A stretch of 64,000 nucleotides of DNA from Lactuca virosa (GCA_928212115.1 CAKMRJ010005634.1:119572852-119636851); one strand, 5' to 3'. Counted from the first letter of the stretch, positions 13,206-25,140 are shown. Notes: a model not told the origin generated them from the sequence alone. Numbers and translations: made by a program.

Positions 13206-13781
13206 GCGAGTTGTGCCATTACCGGAGGGAGACAATAGAGGCTGCAGTCGCGACTTCGTCTTTCCCGATCTCCCTGACTAGCACGGTGTCAACTCGCAGA
13301 TATTGCCTTCGATGGCAGCGGAAGCATCAACGATGGACGATTTCGCCGGCAACAATGTTTCGCCGGTGGCCTTGGTTGATCGGAAAAACAAGAGGGTAGG
13401 GTGGTGGCGGCAAGAGTATACCATATGGTGGCTGCTCTAATAAGAGACAGGTTTATGTTTTGAATGAAAGGAGGTGACGGGTTTATGCCCGTCCATATTT
13501 AGACTCAACTCATAATTACACTTCCAACCCCTTCCCCTTAATTCTTTTTAACTTAAATCCATAATTTACGAAACAACCCTCAACCATCAAAATTCTTTAC
13601 AAAACCAATCCGGAAATTACACTTTAACCCCCAAAATCCAAATTATAACATTTAACTGCCTGAAACCAACACCCTGCTAAGTTATTATTGATTTTTGGCT
13701 ACAATAATAAAAACTAAAAATATAATTTACATCTCAGGGTTTAGGGTTTATTATTTATTTAATTTCAAAAGGAATGATACA
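13206..13781 (-). repeat. Gypsy C left LTR (3' LTR), part after the gypsy B insertion
   Basis: It matches 20171-20746 base for base in length with scattered substitutions. The terminal dinucleotide side reads gataca rather than gttaca. The rest of this LTR must lie to the left of gypsy B, outside the window. Confidence 0.85.
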
Positions 13782-13798
13782 ACTCTCCCCCACTTAAA
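13782..13798 (-). other. Polypurine tract of gypsy C
   Basis: On the minus strand this reads as a G-rich purine run (TTAAGTGGGGGAGAGT) next to the LTR. Just upstream on that strand is TTTCGAGGACGAAAT, a phrase common at the end of plant gypsy coding regions. Confidence 0.8.
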
Positions 13799-15885
13799 TA
13801 AGATTTCGTCCTCGAAATCATTCCTTACCATTCCTGACACACTCGATAACTTGAGCAACACGACCACAACCCCGAGCATACCACCATAATCTCTAAGGCA
13901 ACCAAAACCAACCCTTGCAGGGCTCTCCAACCTGCAGATAAACGAATCCCTTCACCATCCGACGATAGTCCCTTGCGAATTAACCACAACTACTCAACCT
14001 GAAATCTGAAGTCTCGGGATGGTCTGTCTCCCTGACAGACCGCCCATACCGAACCATTTATGAGTCCATTTCCACTTAATTTTCCAAGTGACTACATAAC
14101 TTATGATACCTGGAATTCCCATTAGTAAACATAATCACATACCGAACATTGCTGCTGAACACTTATGCTTGGCAGAAGGCTCGGATAATCTTTTGAGTAG
14201 GAGACTTATCCGTGCAACGGTTAGACTTAGATGAGAGCTGCGCAACAGGATCAAATCATCTACTCCGAGATTATCCAATTCCAACTGCAAGTGACCTAAT
14301 ATGTCCTCTGAATAACAGGCTACCCCACATGCACATAAGTTCCAAATCAATAATATTGCCTTGACTTATCTCGATGCCCTTCGCAAAAAGAACCAATCCA
14401 CGACACAATCACATGAACTTGATCTATCAACCAAAACTGAATCCATTTATTACCCTTGAACCCTTCAACTGATGCCCTCGGCATATAAATACCCCAATCC
14501 TTAATCCATCGAAACGAAAATCCTGCACAAAACATGCGCGATACCCGACTCGAGATCTTACCCAAAACCAATTCGATACTCCACTTATAGCCCGAGATCC
14601 ATGAATCTGCACTTGCATTTCACACTACATCCTACTAATTCCCGATGACCCCTCACCTGACCGATAAATAAATACTCCCAAACCATCTCTGAGACTACTA
14701 ATCTCGCACCTCGTCCAACCACCAGGTTCCCAAGAATCCAACAACAAGGCTACCTGGCCTAATAACCATCTGCGCCATACACTGATCACCTACATGATCC
14801 TGCAAATCAAGATCCAATACCTCGACCCAACAGTCTCTACCAGGTCCAACCTGAATTTCCATAATAACATGGGCCTCGTCCACGGGCCCCACCTATCAAG
14901 AGCCACTCAGGCCCGGCTCCGCCTTGGACCCCAATGGTCCTCAAGCTAGAATAAAGAAAAATTCCCCGATCATCCTAGCCGGCGTGCCCAAGGCACGAAC
15001 TGATTCTTCTTCCACACTCGTGACCAACTCAATAATAGTCGACCTCGAACTGATGAATGCTACGATCCCATAACAGTCTTACAACACTTCCAACCAACCA
15101 AGTAATTCAATTCACCTCCCATGACACCATACTAATTCCTTGAGTTCTTATGCTGGCGACTAAAATCATAACCCTTGCCCTGACTGACGAATCTTCATCC
15201 CAACTCCCACTCTCGAAGGACTCCCGAGTCCTAATCGACTGCACCCTGAGAAAATATGAAACTCCCCTGACATTCCAACGACCCAACATCTCAAGCAACT
15301 GACCCACCATCTTCCTGCTACCGCTCCCCACTTAGCAACGGTAGTGTTCGTACCCAACAATTCTTCCATAGGCAACTGCCTCTGCTACCCGAACAAATAC
15401 TAAAACCATTGAACCTTGACGATTACCAGAGAACTAACCTGCTGAATCCTGACTAAAGGCCTTCCACATAATACCCCCGAACCGTTTCTGACCAAAAGCC
15501 AGAATAGCAGCCGAACACATTGGAACCCGCTGCACGATATACAACCCCTCAATGAACCACTAATGATTCATGGCATGCAAAAGTCATGGAACGATTCCCG
15601 AAGATATAACCCAAAGATAACAGAGCAATAACCCGAAGATAACGCTTACCCAAATCAATATAAAATCCAAGCAACAAGAATACTAATAACAACCGAAGAA
15701 AAGCAAAAGACATCATACCCACAATATCACCTGCTGGAGCACTGGCTTCTCCTGGTCCTACACTAAAATAAGTGCCTACTCTTTGCTGGGGCTCCAAATT
15801 GATCTCCCTCAGGCTCTAGAAATCATATCATTCAGGGTCTTACGCCCTGAAATACTCTCAAGCTCCCTGATATCATCCGCTACAT
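13799..15885 (-). other. Unassigned internal sequence of gypsy C
   Basis: About 2.1 kb between the polypurine tract and the solo LTR. Reading frames are under 85 codons on both strands, and none shows a gag, protease, RT, RNase H or integrase motif that I can recognise. It may be heavily decayed pol or unrelated filler, as in large non-autonomous derivatives. Confidence 0.5.
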
Positions 15886-16152
15886 TGTTGGATTAGGTGT
15901 CTAAGCCCATAACTATAATTTCTATGTACTTGACCCGAGAGTAGCATGGTCCATTGGGGTTGCCTTCACCAAAACAATCTGATAGGATGGATAATTGAGA
16001 AAGAGGTTATTTATGATTTATTAATATATTACAAGTATAATATATTAATATGAAATCAATATATTTAATTAGTATTGATCAAGAATTAATTTGAAATTAA
16101 TTTTTGATCAAAAGAGACTAATTAAATTAACGGGGACTGATTATGTAAATCA

Positions 16153-16155
<3 letters not shown>

Positions 16156-16209
<54 letters not shown>
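16156..16209. repeat. (AT)n microsatellite
   Basis: An uninterrupted TA dinucleotide run inside the solo copia LTR, upstream of its promoter region. Confidence 0.98.
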
Positions 16210-16213
<4 letters not shown>

Positions 16214-16334
16214 TGGGCTATTGATCCATGTTGGGCTAAGTTTATGTAAGTATCCATAAGAGTTAGCCCACATGAGATATGGATCATAACCCAAGTGTAT
16301 GGATTAGGGTTTACCTATAACTCTTGGAATCCTA

Positions 16335-16354
16335 CTATATATATATATATATAT

Positions 16355-16387
<33 letters not shown>
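16335..16387. repeat. (AT)n microsatellite at the LTR TATA-box position
   Basis: A TA run with one GA interruption. Related LTRs have ctatata(a) here, so the TATA box itself seems to have expanded. Confidence 0.95.
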
Positions 16388-16392
<5 letters not shown>

Positions 16393-16737
16393 GTTACCCC
16401 TCCGCCAAAATCGACACACCTAAGAGTTCTAGGAAGAGAGAAATCGATTTTGGAGTGTCTAAACCTCTCTCTCAAAGTCCTCCTTTGTTCATGGTGTTTG
16501 TGAACCATTTGAGGCATCACACTTGAGGTGCTAAGCTCTTGAAAGGCCAAAACTACAAACTACATCAAGAGGTATTCATCTAACTTGGTTTTTATGTTGT
16601 ATATCCTCTATTGTATGCTAGTTAGAATGTATGCTTTGGAAAATTGAAAATGCATCTATAATTAGAGAAAACATAGATCCAAAGCATCTAGGGTTGCATG
16701 TGCACCATAGGAGTGTTATAGTGCTTAAAACCCAACA

Positions 16738-17394
16738 CACATGTCATGATACATCACCTTCTTAATTTCCTCCTCTACTGCATACCATGGAACCAATAAA
16801 GTCCTCTCCTGGAACTTGGCAGTGATCTCTGCCTTGATCCCAGTAGTCTGGCGGAGATCCGGAAACTATCGTGCCAACTGCTGCACCTCAATCTCTAATG
16901 CGACTCACCTTGGAACTTGGTCGAGAAATCATCCCATAACATAGTATTAACAGCATCATCACCCACCTCACGAGCAATCTCTTCCCACCAATCTCGAACC
17001 CTGACCTTCAATAGGTAGGGATCATATATGACCTTCGCCTCCTCGGCAGAACCTCGTCCTGAATGCGTTAGCCATATCCTCTAACCACCTCTTACTGGAA
17101 ACGGGGTCCCTCTCCCCATAGAATGCAGGAGCTCAACAAGCACGAAACTCATAGAAAGAAAGAGTGCGAGCTCCAATGATAGACATAACCTCATCACAGA
17201 ACGCTCCCAAGTGTTCATCCAAGATCTTCAAAAACCCCTCCTTGACCGAACCAAAGACCACAGGAGTCTTCCCAAAGACACCATGGGTAATCTCCGATGA
17301 GATGAATTCCCGCATCTACTCGCTAATCGGCTCAGTACCCTTACCTGAGCCGAAACGAGAACCTAAACCTCCTTCCTGAAAACTCGTCACCAAA
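16738..17394 (-). pseudogene. Gypsy C gag remnant
   Basis: The minus frame 17315-17133 reads REFISSEITHGVFG ... VKEGFLKILDEHL, the same gag segment as in gypsy F (39271 onwards) and gypsy H (57111 onwards). Homology continues in broken frames to about 16900 (WLEDMANAFRT, then a Trp-Trp region). The start codon position reads TTG instead of the ATG seen in F and H. Gag would form the virus-like particle; this copy has several stops and cannot. Confidence 0.75.
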
Positions 17395-18320
17395 CTGAAA
17401 TACAATCATGCAGAAGATTATAACATACTCAAGAATCCTTTTCCCCAACCTTATTAGATTCTCCAAAACTCTCCCCGATTCGAGTATGGATCATGTGCTT
17501 TCAATAGTACAGGCCCAATACTACCTTCCACACCTATCCATACTTTCCTCAAGAATCATCCCGAATCTTCTAAGTCACCTTCTCAAACTGATGCACTAAA
17601 GCTCACTAAACAACGCGACTACAACCACTGTAGCACTCCTTACGCTCACCTAGGTTCCCAACCTCACTATGCCATCAGCTGCTGATGAACTCTTCATAAT
17701 GCCAGCCATCCACCTCGTGAATTCCTTCTTATTCACTTAATAGCTGAATCCCATTATCCAAGAGTTCCACAAAGCACGAAGCAAGCAGCATTCGTGCAGT
17801 AACACTCCAATCCAGAGAACTATCATAGAACATTCACCCCACACACCAACACTAATGCTAGGAATTCCACCCTTACTGCCGGTTGCCTTATGCATGTAAA
17901 CTATACACAGAACATGATCAAATAGATTTTCGAATAAAAGACTCTACTCTAAAACTACAACCAGACAAGGAACAGGAAATAAGGCCAAATCAACTATTCT
18001 AGGGCTATAAGATTCTAATTGTATACAATTTTTAAAGCATACACTTAGCAATTACTCATTTCGATAGATATTCCCATTTCAGCATAACATCCAATACCCC
18101 CAATGCAACAAGGTATCACATATCAGATCAAACTACCACTAAGTAATCAACACTAGCATGTAAGTCTACCAACTCATACGATATACATACAAAGGCATCT
18201 CTCCTAGAATTCTTTCATGCAAAAATTGAGCAGATCCTTAGCCCTAACTAGGATGCGATTCACAGATTCATAAATCAAGTCATATAAAATAACACGTATG
18301 GGTATTTTGGGAAAACTTAC
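17395..18320 (-). other. Putative leader intron of gypsy C
   Basis: On the minus strand, CTCAA|GTAAGT lies at 18315-18320 and TATTTCAG ends at 17395, just before the gag start. F and H have the same donor context and an acceptor at the same place. No transcript evidence. Confidence 0.5.
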
Positions 18321-18464
18321 TTGAGCTTGGCTGATTGCATTCACCACACCTTTTCTTATCTCAAAAAAATCTTTTATTAAAATACTTTTCTTTTTGAAAA
18401 CCTTACCAATTCCCCAGTTTGAGTTCAGACACACCCGAGAGTATGTCCGAATCCCCCAAACCAA

Positions 18465-18477
18465 GGCTTTGATGCCA
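18465..18477 (-). other. Primer-binding site of gypsy C (decayed Met-tRNA type)
   Basis: The minus-strand sequence TGGCATCAAAGCC differs from the standard TGGTATCAGAGCC at two positions. It lies three bases inside the right LTR. Confidence 0.8.
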
Positions 18478-18697
18478 ACTTGTAACACCCCAAAAATTAC
18501 GATATGAAAAAAATTTCATTTTTAGATTAAATAATCGTTACTACGTGTCTTTCCCATAAACTAGAGTAATTAAGTTTTACAAAACATTGACAAATCAGAG
18601 TAATACACAAAAAACGGAAACATGTGGTGTGTGCTCTACAATCATCCCGAGTCCTTCCATTTGAAAACCCGAGTACCTGAAACATAAACCAAAAACC

Positions 18698-18719
18698 GTA
18701 AGCACAAAGCTTAGTGAGT
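18698..18719 (-). promoter_or_regulatory. Conserved LTR hairpin module
   Basis: On the element strand it reads ACTCACTAAGCTTTGTGCTTAC, with TAAGC and GCTTA able to pair as a stem. It recurs in the F (two copies), H and D LTRs, each time beside a tandem or repeated array. Confidence 0.75.
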
Positions 18720-18817
18720 TCCCCAAAATACCACATTGCATACAACCAAAGAATATCATCCACAAAATATCATCCACAAAATATCATTCACAGAGTACAA
18801 TCCTACATACATATAGT

Positions 18818-18977
18818 TGCCATGGGTTCCCCCTTGGTCTTTACCAGGAATGACATGGGCTCCCCCATGGTCTTATATCCAAATGCCATGGGCACCCACC
18901 ATGGTCTTATATCGAAATGCCATGGGCTCCCCCATGGTCTTATATCGAAATGCCATGGGCTCGCCCATGGTCTTTCA
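18818..18977. repeat. Tandem 33-34-bp array with CCATGGG...CCCATGG stems
   Basis: Five units. Each contains an internal inverted repeat (ccatgggctcccccatgg), and the steps between the last three are 34 and 33 bp. The array is confined to the C LTR. Confidence 0.9.
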
Positions 18978-20746
18978 TGCAATTATCATAGAGACAACTA
19001 GCATTCCACATAACAAGTAATAGGCCGGCATTGGTGCCTTCGACCCATGGATATAGTGAGAAGACTCACCTCATACTGCCGAATCACACAGACGAACCCC
19101 GACTGCTGGCTGACAGATTCCTGAACTGTCAAACATAAAAAAACACCTAATTAACTATTGGGTGCCAATGTATAACCATAATTCCATACTTGGGGTAAAA
19201 ATACTATTTTACCCCTTACCTAGCTTGGTCAAAAACCAAGGCCCAAACTCAAACTCTGGAGGCTCAAAAGCCAAATAATAGTGAAGGCCCAATTATGGCC
19301 TAATTTTCCAAATTTGGCCCAAACCCCTTACATGGGCCTTACCCTAAAGCCCATTCAATTTTCCTAGTCCATACACTTGCTCTCAAATGGCCCAACAAGA
19401 AACCAAACACCTAAGCCCAAAAGAAAGGCCCAACTCGAAGCCCAAACACAATTAGGGTTTCACATAAAATGACGATTAGGGTTAGTAAGAACACTTAACC
19501 CATTAAGGACTTAATCCATTAAGTCCATCACTCTACTAGATCAATCATACAAAGTGGTCGGGCATAACTCATAATTCCAATCCAACGGTCCAAAATGCGG
19601 GTCTCGACAGGTCCAAAGTAAAAGTCTCCAAGATTAGGGTTTTCTAAACCCTAATTAGGGGTTCCATCCCAAACAGATGCCAATTAGGTCCAAAAGGTTA
19701 AGTTTTAGGCTGATTAGGGTTTCACCAAGTCGGGCACCACACACTTCCACCTCGAGTGGTGGTGATTGACGATGGTTCACGGCGGCAGCCACCACCTCAT
19801 GATGGTGATAGGGGGTTTTCCTTTATTGTAGGCCAAAACATATCAAAAACATTCCAAATATCAGTCTAATCACATACATATGCACACAGCCACCCAAGGT
19901 AGTCGCAGAATGGCGGCATGAGGTGGTAGCCACCACCTAACGGTGGTGGTGGGGGGTTTTCTTCGATTTTCCAGCCAAACAACATACACACACACGCCAA
20001 TGAACACTGAAACACATACACCTACATGTAGAATCACACATACACAACACAACCACTCACTCACGGTGGCATGCGACTGCCGGAAGAATATTGGCATGGG
20101 ACAGCCGTCGGAGCGGCGACAACGGCAGGTGTGTAGTAGCAACGACAGAAATGAAGAGGGAGGAAGGGTAGCGAATTGTGCCATTACCGGAGGGAGATAA
20201 TAAAGGCTGCGGTTGCGACTTCGTCTTTCCCGATCTCCCTGACTAGCACGGTGTCAACTCGAGGATATTGCCTTCGACGACAGCGGAAGCAGCAGAGACA
20301 GACGATTTCGCCGGTAACAATGGTTCGCTAGTGGCCTTGGTTGATCGGAAAAACAAGAGGATAGGGTGGTGGCGGCTGGATTATACCATATGGAGGCTGC
20401 TCTATTGAGAGATAGGTTTAGGGTTTGAATGAGAGGAGGTAACGGGTTTATGCCCATCCATATTTAGAGTTAACTCATAATTACACTTCCAGCCCCTCCC
20501 TCTTAATTCTTTTCAACTTAAATCCATAATTTACCAAACAACCCCCAACCTTCAAAATTCTTTACAAAACCAATCCGAAAATTACACTTTAACCCCCAAA
20601 ATCCAAATTATGACATTTAACTCCCCGAAACCAACACCCTGCTAAGTTATTATTGATTTTTGGCTACAATAATATAAAATAAAAATATAATTTACATCTT
20701 AGGGTTTAGGGTTTATTATTTATTTAATTTCAAACGGAATGTTACA

Positions 20747-21416
20747 GACATCTGGTTCAAAAACACTCACCACAACATTACGTTCAGTTTTATATGAATG
20801 AAAAAGTTCCATCTTGTAAGAACATTGGTAGTGACCAAAGTAGTCTAATCCAAAAAAAGATCTATATGAAGACACTTAATAAAGACAACAAATGTTTAAA
20901 TTTCACGCCTATCTATCACATTGATTAGGAAAGACAAGAATACACCATAACTTGTAAACTTGACCATTGTTCTTATTTCCCCCACTGGGAAGTCTATGCA
21001 GATTAAGATACCACATCTCCAACTTCATTTGATCTCTGACCAACCAATCTTTTAAACAAATCAAAAGAGCACAAACCCAAGGATATATACTTTTAAGTGG
21101 AAACACTCCTAACCAAAATGTCTTTCTAAAAAAGACCAACACCCGATTACCATTTTTAATTTGAGAAAAAGAATCCAAGTCTAAACCATAAATAAAAAGT
21201 TGAGCTGAAGCTTTAGCAATATTAATCCAAATGCCATTTTGAGAACCAGAAATCATAGTTTGACCAAGGTTTCCGTGAACATCATGAATGACCTTTATAA
21301 CTCTTACCCATAATTTCACACCGAATAAAGAGAAGAAATGCCTAAACTTCGCACCTATATATCGTATCAATCAGAAAATACAAAATTACACCATAATTTG
21401 TAATATTGACTATTGG
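20747..21416 (-). mobile_element. LINE (non-LTR) ORF2 fragment
   Basis: The minus frame 21370-20909 (153 codons) resembles the segment after the reverse transcriptase of plant LINE ORF2: an IHDVHGN stretch, then a region ending FFRKTFWLGVFPLKSIYPW, then a LHRLPSGG stretch. No RT catalytic motif or poly(A) tail is visible. It is squeezed between the C and D LTRs. About 80 bp at 20891-20970 is repeated in diverged form at 21340-21416, so the fragment is rearranged. Identification rests on motif order from memory. Confidence 0.6.
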
Positions 21417-21640
21417 TGTAACACACTGATTTTTACCATAAAAATTTTCATTTATAAATAGAGAAAACATCAAATATTATAAAACTGAGTCATAAAAATC
21501 CCAGGTGAATCAAATACAATCATCCCAAACTAGAGTATCAAAATGCGGAAAATCATAAAATCTGCAAGCCAGAGTGTACAGTCAAGCCTTCGCCTTTCCG
21601 CAATCATCTGAAGTATCTGAAACACATTTAACCCACAACT

Positions 21641-21662
21641 GTAAGCACAAAGCTTAGTGAGT
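21641..21662 (-). promoter_or_regulatory. Conserved LTR hairpin module (D copy)
   Basis: The same 22-bp module as at 18698. It is one of five copies in four LTR types. Confidence 0.7.
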
Positions 21663-22068
21663 TCCCAATATATTACATACAACTCCACAAAATAAACTAA
21701 GGGTTATCAACAACCATATGGATTAATAACACATTTCAGGGGTTATCAGCAATCCTGGGGACTATCAGCAGTCCCGTGGACTCGCCACTGTTCAAGAGAT
21801 ATCAGCAACATAGGTACACAAAGCACATCAATCAACAAGACCCAGATGGTCAGCATACATACACTACTACACATGTAATATAGTGAGAAGACTCACCTTG
21901 CGAATAACAGCTAGAAATACCACAACTCTCACACAACGTAGACATGAGCAACAAGACACCTAACATCAAAAAAAAGAAATACCCTTTCAACCTACATCCT
22001 TAACACCCTAGCTTGACCCGAAAGTCAACCATGGTAAAAAAGTGAACCATGATCAACTTCAGCCAACA

Positions 22069-22880
22069 GTCACGTCATGACCACCTATAGGTCACGTTGT
22101 GACCGAACCTGAACAAAACAATCGCGAATGCTCTATTCTCACGACATGCCATGCTATTCCTCACGCCGTGAGATCCGTTCTGGACAACTTTGAGCATTAA
22201 GCTCCTAATCCCTTAAGCCACTCCTTGAGACTTTCCAGAGGGTCTTCCCCAACCCTAAGGACCATAAAAATCATAGCTTTTCAGTTATTCATGTCCAATG
22301 CATGACTTGGACACTATCTAGGTCAATAAAAGGAAATGGGATCAAGACTCATGCTTGGAGTCTAAAACCAACACCAAACCTTAGATCTAAAACTTATACT
22401 AAAGAAAATGTCTCAATGATCCATAAAGTTGCTAACTTTATGGATCCCATGCATGATTACCAACCCAACCATGAAAATAGAAGCATAAATCTTAGATCTA
22501 GCATGCATAAGAGATTAAAGCAAGAGCTTTAGGACTTACAAAGGTCCAAAAGCACTGCAAGATGATGATGTAGGCGCTTGATTGCCAAAATGATGCACCC
22601 AATGAGTCTTCTTTTTCTTCAAAGAACCAACAACCACTAAAATGAGGTCTTCAAGGTCACCAATAGAGGCTAAAAACGATTTGGGCAGGAAGGAGGTGAT
22701 GGAGGCTGAGGGTGTGCAAACCGTAGCCTCCCACTTCCCTTAAATAGGGTGTAAAACATGAGATTAAGTTTAGCTAGATCTCACGATGTGAAAAACTATG
22801 TTTCACGTCGTGAACCTCAAGAATGGTCACACGTTTAAGCCGGATTTCACATCGTGAGACACTACCTCTCATGTTGTGAC
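22069..22880. promoter_or_regulatory. Four pairs of TCACGnCGTGA palindromes in the gypsy D LTR
   Basis: Pairs start at 22069/22091, 22138/22160, 22780/22802 and 22846/22868, so every pair is 22 bp apart. Individual sites carry one to three mismatches. Two pairs lie upstream and two downstream of the LTR midpoint, as in the F and H LTRs. Confidence 0.7.
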
Positions 22881-22956
22881 CCTCTATAATTTGGGGTTTT
22901 TCATTCTTATTTAATCTAAACATTGAAAGATCAAGTACCTATGTTTGGATGTTACA

Positions 22957-22970
22957 ATTCTCCCCATTAG
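22957..22970 (-). other. Polypurine tract of gypsy D
   Basis: The minus strand reads CTAATGGGGAGAAT directly before the LTR. Confidence 0.75.
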
Positions 22971-24148
22971 AATTAAACTTTGCCCTTGAAGTCCTCAGTC
23001 TTGAACAAAGAAGGATAATGGGTACAGATCTCCTCCTGGGGTTCCCAAGTCCACTCAGACCCCTTTCGAAGCTGCCACTGCACCTTCACCAAGCACACCT
23101 CCTTGTTACGTAAGGTATTTTTTTTCCTGTTGATAATCACTATCGGCCGCTCAACATAATTCAGGCGGTCATCAACCTAAATATCATCCAAAGGCACTAC
23201 CACATTCTCGTTAGTCACACACTTCTGCAACTGGGAAAGATGGAAGGTGCGATGAATATGATTGATCTCATCTGAGAAATCCAGTTGGTAGGCCACCTTG
23301 CCTACCCTAGCTACTACCCATAATGGATCGATAATACCAGGGACCAAATTGCCCCGCTTCCTGAATCGGATAACGCCTTTCCAAGGCGACACATTCAGGA
23401 GTACCATATCCCTAACCTAGAATTCTAACTCGGACCTATGTCGGCCGATATAGCTCTTCTGTCGGCTTTGATCTGTCTACAACCTCTGTCTAACCTGTTG
23501 TATAAGTTCTGTCGTCTTGAGCACTATCTCCGTGCTCCCTATGACCCACCGAACAACCTCTCCCCTACAAATTGGGGTCCAACACTTCCTCCTATAGAGA
23601 ATATCGAAGGGAGGCAAACCAATATTGGCGTGATAGCTGTTGTTGTAAGAAAACTCAGCTAGAGGAAGGTAGGAGTCCCAACTGCCATCGAAATCAATGA
23701 TGAAAGCCCTTAACATATCCTTGAGCATCTGAATGATTTGCGCACTCTGCCCGTCTAGAAGTGAAACGAACATCTAGAAGTGAAACAAACAACCCAACTC
23801 CTCATGAAACTTCTTCCAAAAATCTATAAGTGAAACGAACATCCCAGTCTGAAAAAATCGAAGAAGGAACACCATGGTGAGCAACCACCTCTCGAATATA
23901 AATATCTGCCAACTTCTCAGCAGAAGAGCTCTCACGAATGGACAAAAAGTGAGCACTCTTTGTCAAATGATCCACAATCACCCATATAACATGAACATTC
24001 TTTGACATCTTCGGTAACTTCATGATCAAATCCATGGTGATTTGCTCCCATTTCCACAATGGGACCTCTAGGGGCTGCAATTTTCCATGAGGGCGCTGAT
24101 GTTCGGCCTTGACCTTCTAGAAGGTCAAGCATCGCTCTATGAACCAAG

Positions 24149-24153
24149 ATATA

Positions 24154-24246
<93 letters not shown>
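24149..24246. repeat. (AT)n microsatellite in gypsy D integrase
   Basis: A TA run with one CA interruption, replacing part of the zinc-finger coding region. Confidence 0.97.
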
Positions 24247-24248
<2 letters not shown>

Positions 24249-24600
24249 TTATACATTGCCACCAATAACTATGTCTCATATCATGATACATCTTCTTCGT
24301 GGCCAGGTGAGTGGAAAATCTTGATTTATGTGCCTCTTCCATCAAAATTTGTCGGGTCAAAGTTGGAGTCACAACCAATAACTATGTCTCATATCATGAA
24401 AATCTTGGTTTATCATGATATATCTGACCGACCACCCATTATCTCTTCCGATTCTCCTCCTTGAGGGCCTCCAACTGTGCAACCCTAATCATCTCCAAAA
24501 TTGGAGTCACAACCATCATCCTCAAACACACATCCCGAATCGGAGTCACTAATCATCTCCAAAATTGGCCTTACCCGGATGGTATAAAATATCATAATCG
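24247..24600. repeat. Rearranged filler with duplicated phrases in gypsy D
   Basis: The phrase accaataactatgtctcat occurs at about 24262 and 24374, and ctccaaaattgg at about 24490 and 24557. This tract has no pol homology and sits between integrase and RNase H remnants. Confidence 0.6.
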
Positions 24601-25140
24601 TAGTCCTTACTACATTGAGACATATCCATTGGTACACCACACTCTTCTGGCGCCAGATCTTGAGGGCAAAAACCACAACACCCAGCTCGAGATCATACAT
24701 ATGATAGTTCGCCTCGTGAGGCTTCAGCTGCCTCGAAGCGTAGGCAATCACATGACCTATATGCATCAGATGCGCACCAAGACCCATGATCGATGCATCA
24801 AAATATATAAAAAAATTATCGACTCCCTCTGGGTGGGTAAACATCGGCGTGTCACATAGTTTCTGCGGAAGAGCCTTAAATGCTGCCTGCTGCTCAGGCC
24901 CCCAACGGAAGGTGGCATCCTTGCAAGTCAGCCTGGTGAGAGGAACTGCAATATTGGAGAAATACCCAATGAATATCCGATAATAACCTGCTAGTTTGAG
25001 GAAACTCCAAATCTCTGAGGGAGACTTCAGAACCTCCCAACGCATAACCACCTTAGTCTTGGCTGGGTCGACTAATATACCATCCTGGTTGATGAGGTGC
25101 CCCTGAAATTGAACCTCGTGCAACCAGAACTCACACTTGG

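Larger units (their letters stand above)
15886..16737 (+). mobile_element. Solo copia LTR inside gypsy C, with two (AT)n tracts
   Basis: It begins TGTTGGAT and ends AAACCCAACA, the ends of the copia A/E/I family read on its transcribed strand. It is flanked by tacat (15881-15885) and cacat (16738-16742), a target duplication with one mismatch. No internal region or second LTR is present, so it is a solo LTR left by LTR-LTR recombination. The TATA-box position (16335 onwards) is occupied by a long TA repeat, and a second one is at 16156-16209. Confidence 0.85.
13206..20746 (-). mobile_element. Ty3/gypsy element C, internally reduced
   Basis: The right LTR (18481-20746) is complete. The left LTR is represented by its last 576 bp (13206-13781), which match 20171-20746 with no net length change. 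Next to the right LTR is a decayed Met-tRNA primer site, and next to the left LTR a polypurine tract, so it reads leftwards. Between them lie a leader, a gag remnant and about 2.1 kb with no recognisable pol, plus a solo copia LTR. With only about 3.85 kb of its own internal sequence and no visible RT or integrase, it looks like a non-autonomous derivative. Confidence 0.8.
18481..20746 (-). repeat. Gypsy C right LTR (5' LTR)
   Basis: 2266 bp with ends TGTAAC...GTTACA. It includes a hairpin module shared with the F, H and D LTRs (18698-18719), a 33-34-bp tandem array (18818-18977) and a stretch rich in GGCCCA motifs (19240-19450). The end at 20747 meets LINE-like sequence. Confidence 0.85.
21417..22956 (-). 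repeat. Gypsy D LTR (3' LTR)
   Basis: 1540 bp with ends TGTAAC...GTTACA. On the element strand a TATTTAAG box is at 22739-22746. Eight TCACGnCGTGA-like palindromes occur as four pairs at 22-bp steps, and the hairpin module is at 21641-21662, next to a weak repeat of ggg-ttatcagca phrases (21715-21800). Confidence 0.85.
21417..25140 (-). mobile_element. Ty3/gypsy element D, 3' half
   Basis: It has an LTR at 21417-22956 followed to the right by a polypurine tract and pol in reverse order (tail, integrase, RNase H, RT), so it reads leftwards. The homology ends abruptly near 25140 in the RT thumb. The 5' half, primer site and 5' LTR are missing and another gypsy LTR begins there. Confidence 0.85.
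22971..25140 (-). pseudogene. Gypsy D pol: RT end, RNase H, integrase, tail; broken
   Basis: Frame 25123-24485 covers the RT thumb (AGYYRIF) and RNase H (YFDASIMGLGA, ASRQLKPHEANY). It is then diverted near 24660, where the expected HYLYG segment is replaced by unrelated sequence. Frames 24378-23932 and 24080-23802 hold the integrase zinc-finger end and core (MDLIMKLPK, DHLTKSAHF). Frame 23773-23477 holds the rest of the core (SYNNSYHANI), and 23407-23177 the tail (VSPWKGVIRF, HLSQLQKC). A 98-bp TA repeat splits the integrase zinc finger. Not functional. Confidence 0.85.

Noticed and set aside
20909..21370. 153-codon frame as a host gene
   Set aside because: Its motifs match the region after RT in LINE ORF2, and it lies between two LTRs.
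24087..24464. Frames rich in Tyr-Ile repeats
   Set aside because: They are translations of TA microsatellites, as also at 16335, 49971 and 57807.
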